Below are positions 50,770-60,924 of a stretch of 64,000 bases of DNA, piece after piece (position 1 is the stretch's first letter; every line of letters begins with the position of its first letter). The notes beneath the pieces were generated by a model. That model ran no database searches and was not told the DNA's origin. It saw only the letters and a list, made by a program, of their open reading frames with translations. The position numbers were made by a program, and so were the translations under genes. This DNA is from Arenibacter sp040216555 (GTDB taxonomy: Bacteria; Bacteroidota; Bacteroidia; Flavobacteriales; Flavobacteriaceae), in contig JAVJOW010000024.1 in the NCBI GenBank assembly GCA_040216555.1, positions 1-64,000 of the forward strand, given 5' to 3'.

Positions 50770-53580
50770 TCAATATATTACAAACCAAGTGCTATCATTG
50801 GCGGGAATTTCCACTTTTAGTTCCACAGAATAATCCCTTGCCAATATATAGTCTGTTCTTTCTCCTTCTTTTTCCCGAATACTTACCGTATCAGTATGCC
50901 CAGTATAGTAAAGGGGGAGTTTTATGGTCTGGGTCAAGGTCTTGTTGGTCGGGTTAAAGAACAATGCCATCCCTTTTTCGTTCAATTCCGGATCAACATG
51001 CATAATTCCATCTATTTCCCTTCCATTGGCCCTTTTTAAATGGATAAGAGGCGCGTTAAGGATGTTCCGGTATTTCTTGTACCAATCAACGACTTCAATT
51101 ACTGTCCCCTTTGTTTTTTCGGTATCGTACAAACGGGGGCCTCTGTAACAGGCCTGAAGTCCCATCCCATAATTTTGTACCATATGTGCCTTATATGCGT
51201 TTAAATGGGTATCTAAAGGCTCAATTGTGGCATCCGCTCCCCCGCCATGATATTCAGTAAGGGGCACAAAGGTCCAGCTCATACTAGGAAGTCGGTCAAA
51301 AGTACCATCGTACATATTTTGTCTCCCAAGCACCAATTGACGTTCTCGGGGTAAGGACCAATTAACTTCCCTATATCCAATACCGTTTTTAGTACTGCCA
51401 CTAAGATAATACCAATCTGGGATATTTAGGGAAATTCCTTTTTCGTTGCACCATTTGTAGAAATCGGTAATTCGCTTCCAAGATTTCCATTGTGAATCTT
51501 CAACGCCTTTATGGCCAACATGGGATGTGGAGGCACATATTTGACCTGGGTAGGAACCATCGTGTTCCAATAGATCAAAACCTGTTTTTTCGAAGAAAGT
51601 CTTCAATTTTTCAAAATAATCTAATCCCCATTGGCTGTTTAGGCAGGGCGAACTACCGTGAATTACACCACCCCTCTTACCGGTTTCTGGATTTATAACG
51701 TCTACTTCCTCACTGATCCACCTGCTGGACAACAAGGAATATCCACCCAATTCTACGCCCTTGGAGTGGGCGTAATCTGCCAAGGCCTTGAATTTGCTTG
51801 TATTGGCATCGGATAGGTCTTCCATATTCAAGCCGCTTCCAAAACTTAAAATGACCATTTCATAGCCTGTTTCCGCGCATTGATCAATAGCTGCCCTTAC
51901 TTTATCATCGTCAGTGGTGGTCAGATGTAAAAACAAGGGATTTTCTGTAGTCCAAGGGGCTATTACCTTATACATGGCATTTGTATAAAGGCCCTTACGT
52001 TGCCTGTCTTGACTGTCAAAAGGCATTTCCCAGATTCTGAAGGATTCAAAATGGGTACCTGGAGATATGGTTTCATTGGGTCCGATAGGTAATTTACATT
52101 CCAATAGACAGGGAGTGGATAATAAATAACTGGCTTGTGAAGTATAACGTGGATCTTTTTCCCAATGCACTACTTTATTTGCATTTTTCATGGACATGGA
52201 ATGAAACTCAAAATCGCTTTCCACATGTATGTTGGGAGTTTCCCATCCTTTTTGTTTTTCTACAGCGCTTTCCGCCTCCACCATGGCAAGAATTTCGCTC
52301 TTAAAATTATTCAGAACAACGGACTTATTTCCATGGTTATCAATGGTGAACCATTTGCTGATCAAAGGTACGCCATCATAGATTTCATAATGTACCTTCA
52401 CTTTCAAATCTGGAAATTTGGGATGGGCATAGGAAAAAGAAATTTGTTTTCCTTTGGTCCGTGTTTTGGGTTGTGAAGACCATCTTTTGTTTGGCCAATG
52501 TATACGTTCCTGTATGTCATCAACGGTAAAGTCGGTTAGTTGAAACGATCCGGCCGGACTCCACATCTGCCCCAACCATTCCTCTTTTAAATAGCCATAT
52601 TCTATTTGTCCGTCTAAACCACCAACGGTATATTCTTGGCCGTCTATGGTAAGCATAGCCTCCGGGCTAACCCCTCTCAAGAGCGATTCTCCATTCACCA
52701 GATTTTTAAATTCGACCGTGGCGCAATTTGGAGTAAGTCTGAAAGTTCTACTGATCAAGCCGTTGGAAATTACTATCTCCTTTTCATTGGCCTGTTTATA
52801 AACAAGGGATGGTAGATCTACTTTGGTTATTAACCAATCGGTATTCACCCCGTGTTCGTATACTTTTTGGCCAAGGGGCAACTTTTGTATTAAAGGGTTT
52901 ATGTGCTTATTAAATGTGGTATCAACGGTTTTTAATTTATTGAAATAATCGGCGTCTACCAACTGGGGTTTTAGGCTACTGTAATGTATAGTGGGTTCTG
53001 CCCAGACGGCATGGTCACCGGAGATACCATCGCCCATATCCTCAACGGCGAGTTCCAAGACCTGAATTCCAGTGAGTTCTAAATCAGTGACTATAGCGCT
53101 ACTACCACCGCTTATTCTTTTGCTTTGCCATAATACTTTACCATCTCCCTTTATTACGAATCTTACACTGCCTTTGCCCATGTTCTCCTTTGAATTGGCT
53201 ACCCCTAAAAAGGTCTTAATCCCATTGCTTTGGGTGTAGAATAGTTTATTGCCATCGCTTAGGGTATTAAATTCAACATCCTGTGGAAAGTCCTGCTTAT
53301 CCTGTATTCCTATCCGACTGCGAAATCTTTGGCTCTTGCCGCCCAAGAAGAAGAATAGCTTACTTCCGGATAGGGTTCCAATTCCCTTTTTAAAAGTTTC
53401 ACCACCTATTTGTATAGGTAATCCGTTTATGGCCTGGTCTTTTTGGGCTGGCCACCATGCTTGTTCCGGTTTATCAACATCCAAGTCGGATAGGCTAATT
53501 GTCCCTTTTTCCAATTGTTGCGAACGGGTGGCTATGGAGAATAACAAGAATAGCGGCAAATATATTTTTAGGAATTGCAT
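50770..53580 (-). CDS. Secreted NPCBM-domain glycoside hydrolase (clan GH-D-like)
   Basis: 936 residues with a signal peptide ending at ATRSQ. The first 200 residues form an NPCBM carbohydrate-binding module (GGETFKKGIGTLSGSKL, then RFRSRIGIQDKQ). The middle is an unassigned beta-sandwich, and a TIM barrel follows with GFDLLEHDGSYPG, where Glu672 and Asp674 lie in the position of the catalytic carboxylate of alpha-galactosidase-like enzymes (GH27/36). The C-terminal beta domain contains ALFFNPTNKTLTQTIKLPLYYTG. I cannot place it in a named GH family. Separated from susD by a strong terminator, and coupled to the GH95-like gene. Confidence 0.78.
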   Translation of the reverse strand: MQFLKIYLPLFLLFSIATRSQQLEKGTISLSDLDVDKPEQAWWPAQKDQAINGLPIQIGGETFKKGIGTLSGSKLFFFLGGKSQRFRSRIGIQDKQDFPQDVEFNTLSDGNKLFYTQSNGIKTFLGVANSKENMGKGSVRFVIKGDGKVLWQSKRISGGSSAIVTDLELTGIQVLELAVEDMGDGISGDHAVWAEPTIHYSSLKPQLVDADYFNKLKTVDTTFNKHINPLIQKLPLGQKVYEHGVNTDWLITKVDLPSLVYKQANEKEIVISNGLISRTFRLTPNCATVEFKNLVNGESLLRGVSPEAMLTIDGQEYTVGGLDGQIEYGYLKEEWLGQMWSPAGSFQLTDFTVDDIQERIHWPNKRWSSQPKTRTKGKQISFSYAHPKFPDLKVKVHYEIYDGVPLISKWFTIDNHGNKSVVLNNFKSEILAMVEAESAVEKQKGWETPNIHVESDFEFHSMSMKNANKVVHWEKDPRYTSQASYLLSTPCLLECKLPIGPNETISPGTHFESFRIWEMPFDSQDRQRKGLYTNAMYKVIAPWTTENPLFLHLTTTDDDKVRAAIDQCAETGYEMVILSFGSGLNMEDLSDANTSKFKALADYAHSKGVELGGYSLLSSRWISEEVDVINPETGKRGGVIHGSSPCLNSQWGLDYFEKLKTFFEKTGFDLLEHDGSYPGQICASTSHVGHKGVEDSQWKSWKRITDFYKWCNEKGISLNIPDWYYLSGSTKNGIGYREVNWSLPRERQLVLGRQNMYDGTFDRLPSMSWTFVPLTEYHGGGADATIEPLDTHLNAYKAHMVQNYGMGLQACYRGPRLYDTEKTKGTVIEVVDWYKKYRNILNAPLIHLKRANGREIDGIMHVDPELNEKGMALFFNPTNKTLTQTIKLPLYYTGHTDTVSIREKEGERTDYILARDYSVELKVEIPANDSTWFVIY

Positions 53581-53731
53581 TGGGATTTATAGCTTAATTA
53601 TGGTTGTTTTTAGTAATGCCAAGTTAACTAGGTTCATGATAAAAGGCAATTATAGCTGGGATTATATTTATGGTCTTAACTTTTTTCCGCTAGACCGAAA
53701 GTTCTTGTTTTTGTATGTGTAACCAAAAAAA

Positions 53732-53760
53732 ATGGTTGGCTAAAATTTATAGCCAACCAT
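53732..53760 (-). terminator. Strong terminator between susD and the glycosidase genes
   Basis: ATGGTTGGCTA (53732-53742) pairs perfectly with TAGCCAACCAT (53750-53760). On the minus strand the stem is followed by eight T. It lies in the 221-base space after susD and would limit read-through into the enzyme genes, giving more susCD transcript than enzyme transcript. Confidence 0.88.
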
Positions 53761-53801
53761 TGTAAAAACATCAATACGAACATTTTTGTCAAAGATTCAA
53801 T

Positions 53802-55568
53802 TTAATTTCCTCCACTACCAATTGTGGGGTTGTTTTTATCCCACCAAAGACGTTGTGAATTTAGTACGCTAGGTGTTTCATCCCTTGGGCTGGTAAAGCC
53901 TTGATCCGTATTCGCCTGCAACCATTTGGCTACATTTAGATCGCCAGGTTCTGGTGGTGGAATTCTTCTTGGGAAAGGAATTTCAGGATCATCGGTGGCG
54001 GATCTCGCCAATAATGAAGAACCATATTTTGGATACCCGGTACGCATAGAAAGAATCCATCCTTCTTCTGGGAGACGGTAAAAATTCAAGAACTGTTGTA
54101 TGTAGACTTTTTCCAAATCTTCCGTTCCGTTCAACTGTAATGCAGGGTTGGTAAGGTAATTAGATATTTCATCTTCACTTATTGGCAAATAGGGATATTC
54201 TTTATTTGCCACCCGCATGATCAAATCTTGCTTTTCACCGTACATATTGTAGGTTCTTAAAGAAGATTCCATTCCTTTTCTGTACCAATTCGCCGCATCT
54301 CCCGAGGTATAACCTTTAAGGATAAATTCGGACATCATAAAGCATATTTCAGAATAAGAAATCATTACATCTATATAATTGCCTTGAGGCTCGGGCAATC
54401 CTCCATATCGAAACCTACATTCTTGAAGAAGCCTTCTATTGTATTTGGAAAGCATGGTGGCATTAGGCCCAACGGTATTGGGTTGATCTTGGAACTGGTA
54501 ATAGTCTGGAACATTAATATTTGGATCGTTCCTGTAGGCAGGTAAACCGATATAACGATATCCCATTATATCCTCACCATCTGCAGTGGTGTATAAAACC
54601 TCAACATCATTATCTATATCCACAGCCGGGGAAATGGTTGCTGGATCGGGAAAAGCATCAATGGTTTCCTGAGTATAGCCATTTGGTTCGAAAAATATGC
54701 GTAACCTAGGGTCTACGGTAGATTTCATGAACTCAACTAGAGGTTCCGCAGACCACATTACACCTTTCCATTCAAAATCGGCTCCGGGAGCACCTCTGTA
54801 GGTACCTCCTAAATCAAAGGTAAATTGATCGTCTTCACTTTCAAATAATCGACCATCAGAAACGACAGAGGTTATTATTTCTTGTGCTTTTGATTCGTTT
54901 TGACTTAGTAGCCGTGTAGCAACTCTTAATTTAACGGCGTTGGCGCATTTGATCCATTTAGTGATGTCTCCTTGGTAAGCAATGTCATTGGGTGCAAAAT
55001 TGTAGTTATTGGCGATATTTTCGTCCATTTTTTGAATAGCCGAGTTCAATTCATCTAAAAGTTGCAACAATATTGCTTCTTGTTTGTCGTAATTTGGGTC
55101 TAATTTACCTTCCCTACGGCCATCTGCGGCTTCGGAGTAAGGAATGTCGCCATACTGGTCAGTAATTCTAAGGGTAAAAAAAGCTTGAAGAATATCGGAC
55201 GCGGCTACCATTTTTTGATAGAACTTTTGTTCATCCTCCGAAAGTTGGGAAATCTGAAGTCTCATCTCGGTTAAATGGTTCAAAACGCTTAGGTAGAATG
55301 TGCTGTATTTACTTCCTGGTAGTATGGTGTTGATATCACTATCATTGGCTCTACCCTGAACCAAGTATTGGGCCCAAGTCATTTTTTGATGGTTCTCATG
55401 ATACCATTCACCACCATTTTTATAAGTGACCATTTCCTTTTGTACATAAGTAAACAAGGTTTCTGGTGGTGGTACCCCAATATTGGGATTGGTATTGAAT
55501 TCAGCAAAATCGTCGTCACAACCGGTAAAGATTACCAGGCCGATTAATATATAGAATACTTTTTTCAT
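53802..55568 (-). CDS. susD: SusD/RagB-family surface glycan-binding lipoprotein
   Basis: 588 residues from the ATG at 55568; the ATG at 55583 adds five residues. The lipoprotein signal has Cys17 (LVIFTGC). The early motif FAEFNTNPN is typical of the SusD-like_2 group, and TPR-like helices follow (ILQAFFTLRITDQYGDIPYSEA). It caps the SusC barrel and delivers oligosaccharides. Follows susC by 17 bases in the same operon. Confidence 0.92.
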   Translation of the reverse strand: MKKVFYILIGLVIFTGCDDDFAEFNTNPNIGVPPPETLFTYVQKEMVTYKNGGEWYHENHQKMTWAQYLVQGRANDSDINTILPGSKYSTFYLSVLNHLTEMRLQISQLSEDEQKFYQKMVAASDILQAFFTLRITDQYGDIPYSEAADGRREGKLDPNYDKQEAILLQLLDELNSAIQKMDENIANNYNFAPNDIAYQGDITKWIKCANAVKLRVATRLLSQNESKAQEIITSVVSDGRLFESEDDQFTFDLGGTYRGAPGADFEWKGVMWSAEPLVEFMKSTVDPRLRIFFEPNGYTQETIDAFPDPATISPAVDIDNDVEVLYTTADGEDIMGYRYIGLPAYRNDPNINVPDYYQFQDQPNTVGPNATMLSKYNRRLLQECRFRYGGLPEPQGNYIDVMISYSEICFMMSEFILKGYTSGDAANWYRKGMESSLRTYNMYGEKQDLIMRVANKEYPYLPISEDEISNYLTNPALQLNGTEDLEKVYIQQFLNFYRLPEEGWILSMRTGYPKYGSSLLARSATDDPEIPFPRRIPPPEPGDLNVAKWLQANTDQGFTSPRDETPSVLNSQRLWWDKNNPTIGSGGN

Positions 55569-55585
55569 GTTTGAAATTTTCAAAT

Positions 55586-58500
55586 TTAGAAATTGAGTTT
55601 TAACGAAAAAGAAATAGACCTAATGTAAGGCGATGACTTCTGTTGTAAAGGATTCGCCGCCGCATTGCTACTTAGTGTAGGGTTTATATTATCCGGTAAG
55701 GAATTATACAGAAAACCTAAATCACGTCCTGTTAGGGCCAAGGAAGCACTTTTTACCAAGATTTTGTCCAAAATTTCGGAAGGCACGTCATAGGACAGGG
55801 TTACCTCCCTTAAGCCTACCCAGCTAGAAGTGTAAACACCTGTAATTGGGGTACCCGTACTGGCAGAAGTCCATCGATAAACATAACCGGACCAGTGGGT
55901 TGGTTCTACCAATCCTTGATCGTATGCCTGTTGATATGTTAAGCCTCCAACATCTACATTGGTTCTGTTGTCTGCAGGGCCGGAAGTAACTGTTGTTCCA
56001 TCAGGAAAAACTCCGTTAGGGATATACCCGTCCTCATAGGTTTTTCCAAAGAAGTTCTGTCCCTGTCCTTGGCTTGTCCAAGTGATACCGCCTTGGGAAG
56101 CATCTCTGTTGGGCAATGAGCTGTTCAGTACACCTTGGTGAAGGCCGTATCTGGCATCTGCAGAATAAATTTCTCCGCCAAATTTGGCATCGACAATAGC
56201 ACTTAAACGCACTCTTTTATATCTTACGGAAGTATTCATGCCGCCATACCAATCGGCCTGCATATTACCCATAACGTAAAGGGAATCCTTATTCTGGATA
56301 CCGATGGGGTAGGCTACGGACCATCCATTTCTATTCGCTAAAACTGGAATTCCTTGGTTTGCGCTGTTTGCGCCATCATAATAATCGTAACCTCTTCTGG
56401 TAACCAAATCCCCGTAATTACCCCCAACATAGGCATAGGAAGCTGTTGCGGAGTTGGAGTCATCTGGATTTCCAAACAATCTAAACTCGTTTATTCCAGG
56501 GGCCAATTCGATAATTTTATCCCTGTTATGGGTGTAGTTACCACCAATATCCCAGCTAAAATCAGGACTGTCCACCAGTTTTAGATTTAATGCTACTTCT
56601 ACACCTTCGTTTTGAAGATTACCGGCATTGATCAATTGATTTGCTATTCCTGATTCAGAGGGAACCTGTAAGGGAATAATTTGGTTTTTAGTATTGTCCT
56701 TATAATAGGCAACATCCAAACCAATTCGACTATCCCAAAATCTAAGATCCACACCTGTTTCAAATGAATATTTCTTTTCAGGTTTTAAGTTTACGGAGAC
56801 CGCTGTATTATCTTCGAACCTAAACATATTTAGGTTTGGGTTTTGGTTAAAATTATCAACCGCAAATCCGGTAGATAAACTATAGGGGTCTGTGTCATTT
56901 CCCACAATGGCATAAGAGGCCCTAAGTTTGGCAAATGAAATGAACTCTGGAAGTTTAAAGGTTTCCGAGCTTACCCAGCCTAAGCTTGCCGAAGGGTAAA
57001 AATAGGAATTGTTTCCTTGTCCATTGGGGTAAACCAAGGCTGAAGACCAGTCATTTCTCGCCGTTGCGCTAAAGTAAAGTTCTCTTCTATAGCTAGTGTT
57101 AAAAAAGGCGTAAACAGAATTGATTTTTTTTCTTGGACCAATACCGCCCCCAGCATTTAGAGGATCTCTGGAGTTAGCCAAGGCATAGAAATCACGAATT
57201 TTAAATCCACCCGTAGTGTTGGCATACTGACTCTGTTCTTTGGAAGTCCATAATTCCCCTCCTAACAACAAATCCATTTGGAAATCATCATTGATTTGCT
57301 TGTTAAAAAACATTTTAGCCGAGAAGCTATGTTGAAATTTTTCACCATTCCCAAAATAGTATGATCCGTTAAGGCGATCTCTATTGTCAGCAAATGTCTT
57401 GCTTTCCTGATTGTAGGTATATTGGTTAAGATTACCTTCAAGAGTTGCGGTAATATCGTTGGAAATCTTATAATTCAGGTTAATGTTGGAGATAAATGAA
57501 CCTTCTGTTCGAACATTGTCGTCTTCAAGTGCATGGGCCCAAATTCTACTCATCCTGGTATAGTTGTAGTTGTCTCCATATGGATGTGGAACTCCACCAT
57601 CAACGTCCAAATAGTTATTTTTCCATTTGTTTACGTCATAGTTTCTTGGGAAACCGTCGTGAAACCATGAGGTTAGTCCACCCGGCTGCAATGGATTCTT
57701 TGCCTTGGAACGAGTGTAATGCATTACCGCATTAACAGTTAGTACATCTTTCACCAATTCATGTGATCCTTTGAAGCTTAATGAATTCTTGTCAAAATCG
57801 TTCCTTAATTCAACGCCGGATTCGGAGAAATTGGAAAATGATAGTCGAAAACTACTTATTTCTGTACCACCGTCTATAGCCACATTGGTATTTCTAATGA
57901 AACCAGTATCAAATGAATCCTTATAGTTGTTTGGCTGTGCAGACCAAGTAGCCCTGGAACCATCATAGTCAATAATTTCTTGGCCATCAAACCGAGGACC
58001 CCAACTGGCTGCGTGTTCTTCATAGGAGTCAAAGGCCACAGAAGGTAATCCAGTGGCGAGATCGTAAGTAAAAAACTGGCTGGTATCATGAGAATCGTCA
58101 CGTGTCCTTGTATTGGGCCCGTTGGTTACAAAACTGAAACCACCGGCGGTGAGGCCTGAACCATATTGGTTTTGAAAATCTGGGGAATCATAAACCGTTC
58201 TTACCCCAACGGTTTGATTAACACTTACTCCAAGGCCTTTGCGCTTTTTTCCAGATTTGGTGGTCACTATGACCACTCCGTTCAATGCTCTTGAACCATA
58301 AAGAGCGGATGCTGCAGCACCCTTTAGTATTGAAAAAGATTCAAAATCATCAGGGTTAAGATTTTTAAGTTGGTTACCCCAGTCGGACCCATTTTCGCCA
58401 CTAATATCATTGTCCAAGATTACTCCGTCCACAACAAAAATTGGCTGGGTGTTCTGATCAAAGGTGGAGTTACCTCTTACCGTTATTCTCGTTCCGCCAA

Positions 58501-58981
58501 ATGTACCCCCTGAGGTAGTACTAATTTGTACACCTGCCGTTTTTCCTTGCATTGCGTTTATCGGGTTGATTTGGGCCACCTGCGCAATTTCATCTCCTTG
58601 AATTTCAGAAACTGCATAGCCAAGTGCTCTTTCCTCCCTTTTGATACCCAAAGCCGTTACTACGACTTCTTCCAATTGACTGGCATCTTCCTGCATAGCG
58701 ATATCAATGGTATTTGAGTTGCCAATAGTCAGGGTTTGGGTTTTCATACCAATGTACGAGAAAACTAATACCTCGCCAACAGTGGCGTCAATGCTATAGT
58801 TTCCGTCAAAATCGGTTTGGGTGCCATTGGTAGTTCCTTGGACTATTATGCTGACTCCAGGAAGTGGAGATCCATCGTTGGCATCCGTTACGTTGCCCGA
58901 CACTGTTTTGCTTTGCGCTATTACTGCATTTAGACAGAGTAGACTTAAAGCCGATAAAAAGATTTTAATCTTCTTCTTCAT
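55586..58981 (-). CDS. susC: SusC/RagA-family TonB-linked outer-membrane transporter
   Basis: 1131 residues. A signal peptide (ending AVIAQ) is followed by a CarboxypepD_reg-like domain (about 25-105, KTVSGNVTDANDGSPLPGVSI), the SusC motif EEVVVTALGIKREERALGYA, a plug (NAMQGKTAGVQIS, then FVVDGVILDND and SILKGAAASALYGSRALNGV) and a large beta-barrel that ends in SFSLKLNF. Together with SusD it forms the pedal-bin importer for oligosaccharides. First gene of the locus. No clear -7 box was found upstream. Confidence 0.95.
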   Translation of the reverse strand: MKKKIKIFLSALSLLCLNAVIAQSKTVSGNVTDANDGSPLPGVSIIVQGTTNGTQTDFDGNYSIDATVGEVLVFSYIGMKTQTLTIGNSNTIDIAMQEDASQLEEVVVTALGIKREERALGYAVSEIQGDEIAQVAQINPINAMQGKTAGVQISTTSGGTFGGTRITVRGNSTFDQNTQPIFVVDGVILDNDISGENGSDWGNQLKNLNPDDFESFSILKGAAASALYGSRALNGVVIVTTKSGKKRKGLGVSVNQTVGVRTVYDSPDFQNQYGSGLTAGGFSFVTNGPNTRTRDDSHDTSQFFTYDLATGLPSVAFDSYEEHAASWGPRFDGQEIIDYDGSRATWSAQPNNYKDSFDTGFIRNTNVAIDGGTEISSFRLSFSNFSESGVELRNDFDKNSLSFKGSHELVKDVLTVNAVMHYTRSKAKNPLQPGGLTSWFHDGFPRNYDVNKWKNNYLDVDGGVPHPYGDNYNYTRMSRIWAHALEDDNVRTEGSFISNINLNYKISNDITATLEGNLNQYTYNQESKTFADNRDRLNGSYYFGNGEKFQHSFSAKMFFNKQINDDFQMDLLLGGELWTSKEQSQYANTTGGFKIRDFYALANSRDPLNAGGGIGPRKKINSVYAFFNTSYRRELYFSATARNDWSSALVYPNGQGNNSYFYPSASLGWVSSETFKLPEFISFAKLRASYAIVGNDTDPYSLSTGFAVDNFNQNPNLNMFRFEDNTAVSVNLKPEKKYSFETGVDLRFWDSRIGLDVAYYKDNTKNQIIPLQVPSESGIANQLINAGNLQNEGVEVALNLKLVDSPDFSWDIGGNYTHNRDKIIELAPGINEFRLFGNPDDSNSATASYAYVGGNYGDLVTRRGYDYYDGANSANQGIPVLANRNGWSVAYPIGIQNKDSLYVMGNMQADWYGGMNTSVRYKRVRLSAIVDAKFGGEIYSADARYGLHQGVLNSSLPNRDASQGGITWTSQGQGQNFFGKTYEDGYIPNGVFPDGTTVTSGPADNRTNVDVGGLTYQQAYDQGLVEPTHWSGYVYRWTSASTGTPITGVYTSSWVGLREVTLSYDVPSEILDKILVKSASLALTGRDLGFLYNSLPDNINPTLSSNAAANPLQQKSSPYIRSISFSLKLNF

Positions 58982-59284
58982 GTGAAATTGGTTAATTTAG
59001 TTTGAATTGGCGGTTGCATTTTGCAAACGCACGCCCAATAAATGTCTTAACTATTTGTTAACTTTTTTTATAATATCGACAAACGACTACTGTGGAATCA
59101 CCAACAACATCCAGGAGGCGATAATAAAGATAATATTAGTGGTTTTAGGAGTAATAAATTGACTAATAGTGATATTTTTTTTGCCTTATTTTTTGTTAAA
59201 ATCGGACGATGGTTTTTTTTGTGTCATGATTGGATTTATTAAACTATTGGTCCGAATTTTCTAATTGTTGGTAATAATTATTAT
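58982..59284. other. AT-rich spacer upstream of susC
   Basis: About 300 AT-rich bases. AATCGGAC near 59203 and GTCCGAATT near 59251 form an imperfect inverted repeat of unknown role. The susC promoter must lie here but I could not find a convincing consensus. No gene or terminator is visible. Confidence 0.4.
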
Positions 59285-60097
59285 TTACTTGAAGGATTCG
59301 GTAAGGTGGCTTTTAATAAAATTATTTATTTCCCATTGGTCCCCAAGTGGTATTTTAGTATTGGCCTTATAAATGGAGTAGGGATGTGGGCCATATTCAG
59401 GGGTGATGGTTATATAGGGACGTTTTTTTTCCAAGGCATTTTTAATCATTAAACGCCACCATTCTGTAAACACCTCCAACTCAGTTTTATAATTCCTGTC
59501 CCTTGGGTCTATGACTTGCGGACTCTGGGCCGACCCTACCCTGGCATGAATATGATAGGTGTGTTCGATAGCTTTTTCAACTGCATAGGGCTGATTTTCC
59601 AACAAGGATTCGGCAACACAGCACCAATGGGATAGGTCCGAAGTGAGTTTCAGAAATGGATGTTCTTCCAAATAGGGTAAACAGGCGTGTGCAGCAAATG
59701 AAAAACGCGAGCGATGGGTTTCATGGGTAACGACGACCCCGGTTTCCAATTGTATTTCGTGGGCCGTTTCAATTAGGGCGGAGTTTTGGTGGCGTGTAAA
59801 AAAGTCCATCCCAGTATGCGAATTCACGAATAGGGGATTGGCTTCAACAAGGTTGTACAAATGCCTTTTGTACTGTTCTTGATGCTTCGTAAAATCTACC
59901 TCCTGGGTTTCCCAGTGCTGTGCCACAAAATCCAGTTCCAAATCCTTCAACATAGAGCAGATTTCATTCTTTTCACTGCTTTTTAGGGGAAGGTCTATTT
60001 CTACGCCATGATACCCGGCCTTTTTAATTTTGTTTAAAAACGTGGACCAAGGTAAATCAGAACTTCCCCAACGTGGATATATAAATTTAATTTGCAT
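59285..60097 (-). CDS. Sugar phosphate isomerase/epimerase-family TIM-barrel protein
   Basis: 270 residues of the AP_endonuc_2/xylose-isomerase-like TIM-barrel family, without signal peptide. Characteristic barrel segments are WSTFLNKIKKAGYHGVEIDLP, VVVTHETHRSRFSFA and KLTSDLSHWCCVAESLL, with metal-binding His and Glu residues. Substrate unknown; relatives isomerise keto sugars or inositol derivatives. It is 13 bases downstream of the PhyH dioxygenase gene, so the two form an operon. Confidence 0.85.
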   Translation of the reverse strand: MQIKFIYPRWGSSDLPWSTFLNKIKKAGYHGVEIDLPLKSSEKNEICSMLKDLELDFVAQHWETQEVDFTKHQEQYKRHLYNLVEANPLFVNSHTGMDFFTRHQNSALIETAHEIQLETGVVVTHETHRSRFSFAAHACLPYLEEHPFLKLTSDLSHWCCVAESLLENQPYAVEKAIEHTYHIHARVGSAQSPQVIDPRDRNYKTELEVFTEWWRLMIKNALEKKRPYITITPEYGPHPYSIYKANTKIPLGDQWEINNFIKSHLTESFK

Positions 60098-60110
60098 GCC
60101 TTGTGTTATT

Positions 60111-60839
60111 TTAATTCCTCTGCTTTCTTTCCCCGGTATGATCTACCCCTTGTTCCCTCTCAAATTCGATCATTTTTTTGGGTCTAAAGTTTAAAATTAA
60201 GGCTCTTCTTTGAGTTTCGGTAGTATTGCCTTGGCTAAAGTGAAGCGTAAAGCCATCATGAAAAGTACATCCACCTGGATTTAAGGCAATACTAATGGCC
60301 TCTGAGCTGTCGGTTTCACAACATAGGGCTCCCCCATTGGGTAGGTTTTTGTGGGGAAGAATGGGTTTGCCCTCTGTTTTGGGGATAAACCACATACATC
60401 CATTTTCCTCAAACACCTTGTCCAATGCAATCCAACAGCTAGCCGATCTTTTGTCTGGCATAGCTATCCAATAGGCAGCGTCTTGATGCCATGGAGTTGG
60501 GGTATTGGTATGGGGGGCCTTGTTGATCATCATGTCAAAATCCAGTTCCATATCCTCCCCAAGTAGAGCTTTGGCCCATTGTTCCGCTTTTTTATAGGCA
60601 CTATTTTTAATAAGTTCCTTGGCTATGGTGCTAGGTCTCATAATTTGGGTAATACGCTCCACCTTTTTGTCTTCACTATTGTCCGCTCCGGCAAGGTCAC
60701 TTCTTAGGTGGGCGGTTTTAACTTTGTCCTGTAACAATTTATCGTATATAGTCCTAAGGGTGTCCACTTCCTCTGCTGTGATCAATGGGTCTATTTTAAT
60801 AAATCCATCATTAATGAACTTTGATCTTTTGGTTTCCAT
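60111..60839 (-). CDS. Phytanoyl-CoA dioxygenase (PhyH)-family oxygenase
   Basis: 242 residues of the Fe(II)/2-oxoglutarate-dependent PhyH family. The iron ligands are His118 and Asp120 (WHQDAAYW) and His200 (TLHFSQGN), and Arg211/212 probably holds 2-oxoglutarate. In polysaccharide loci such enzymes probably act on unusual sugars or small metabolites, not phytanoyl-CoA. First gene of a two-gene operon, divergent from the AraC regulator. Confidence 0.88.
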   Translation of the reverse strand: METKRSKFINDGFIKIDPLITAEEVDTLRTIYDKLLQDKVKTAHLRSDLAGADNSEDKKVERITQIMRPSTIAKELIKNSAYKKAEQWAKALLGEDMELDFDMMINKAPHTNTPTPWHQDAAYWIAMPDKRSASCWIALDKVFEENGCMWFIPKTEGKPILPHKNLPNGGALCCETDSSEAISIALNPGGCTFHDGFTLHFSQGNTTETQRRALILNFRPKKMIEFEREQGVDHTGERKQRN

Positions 60840-60924
60840 TGTGAAATGTTTTAGGCTTCAAAGATGTAGTTAAAATACATAAATATCTATCAATTTTGTA
60901 CTATATTACTTTTTTATACATTTT

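Noticed and set aside
53249..53722. Plus-strand open frame of 157 codons
   Set aside because: The first two thirds are antisense to the signal peptide and NPCBM region of a real gene.
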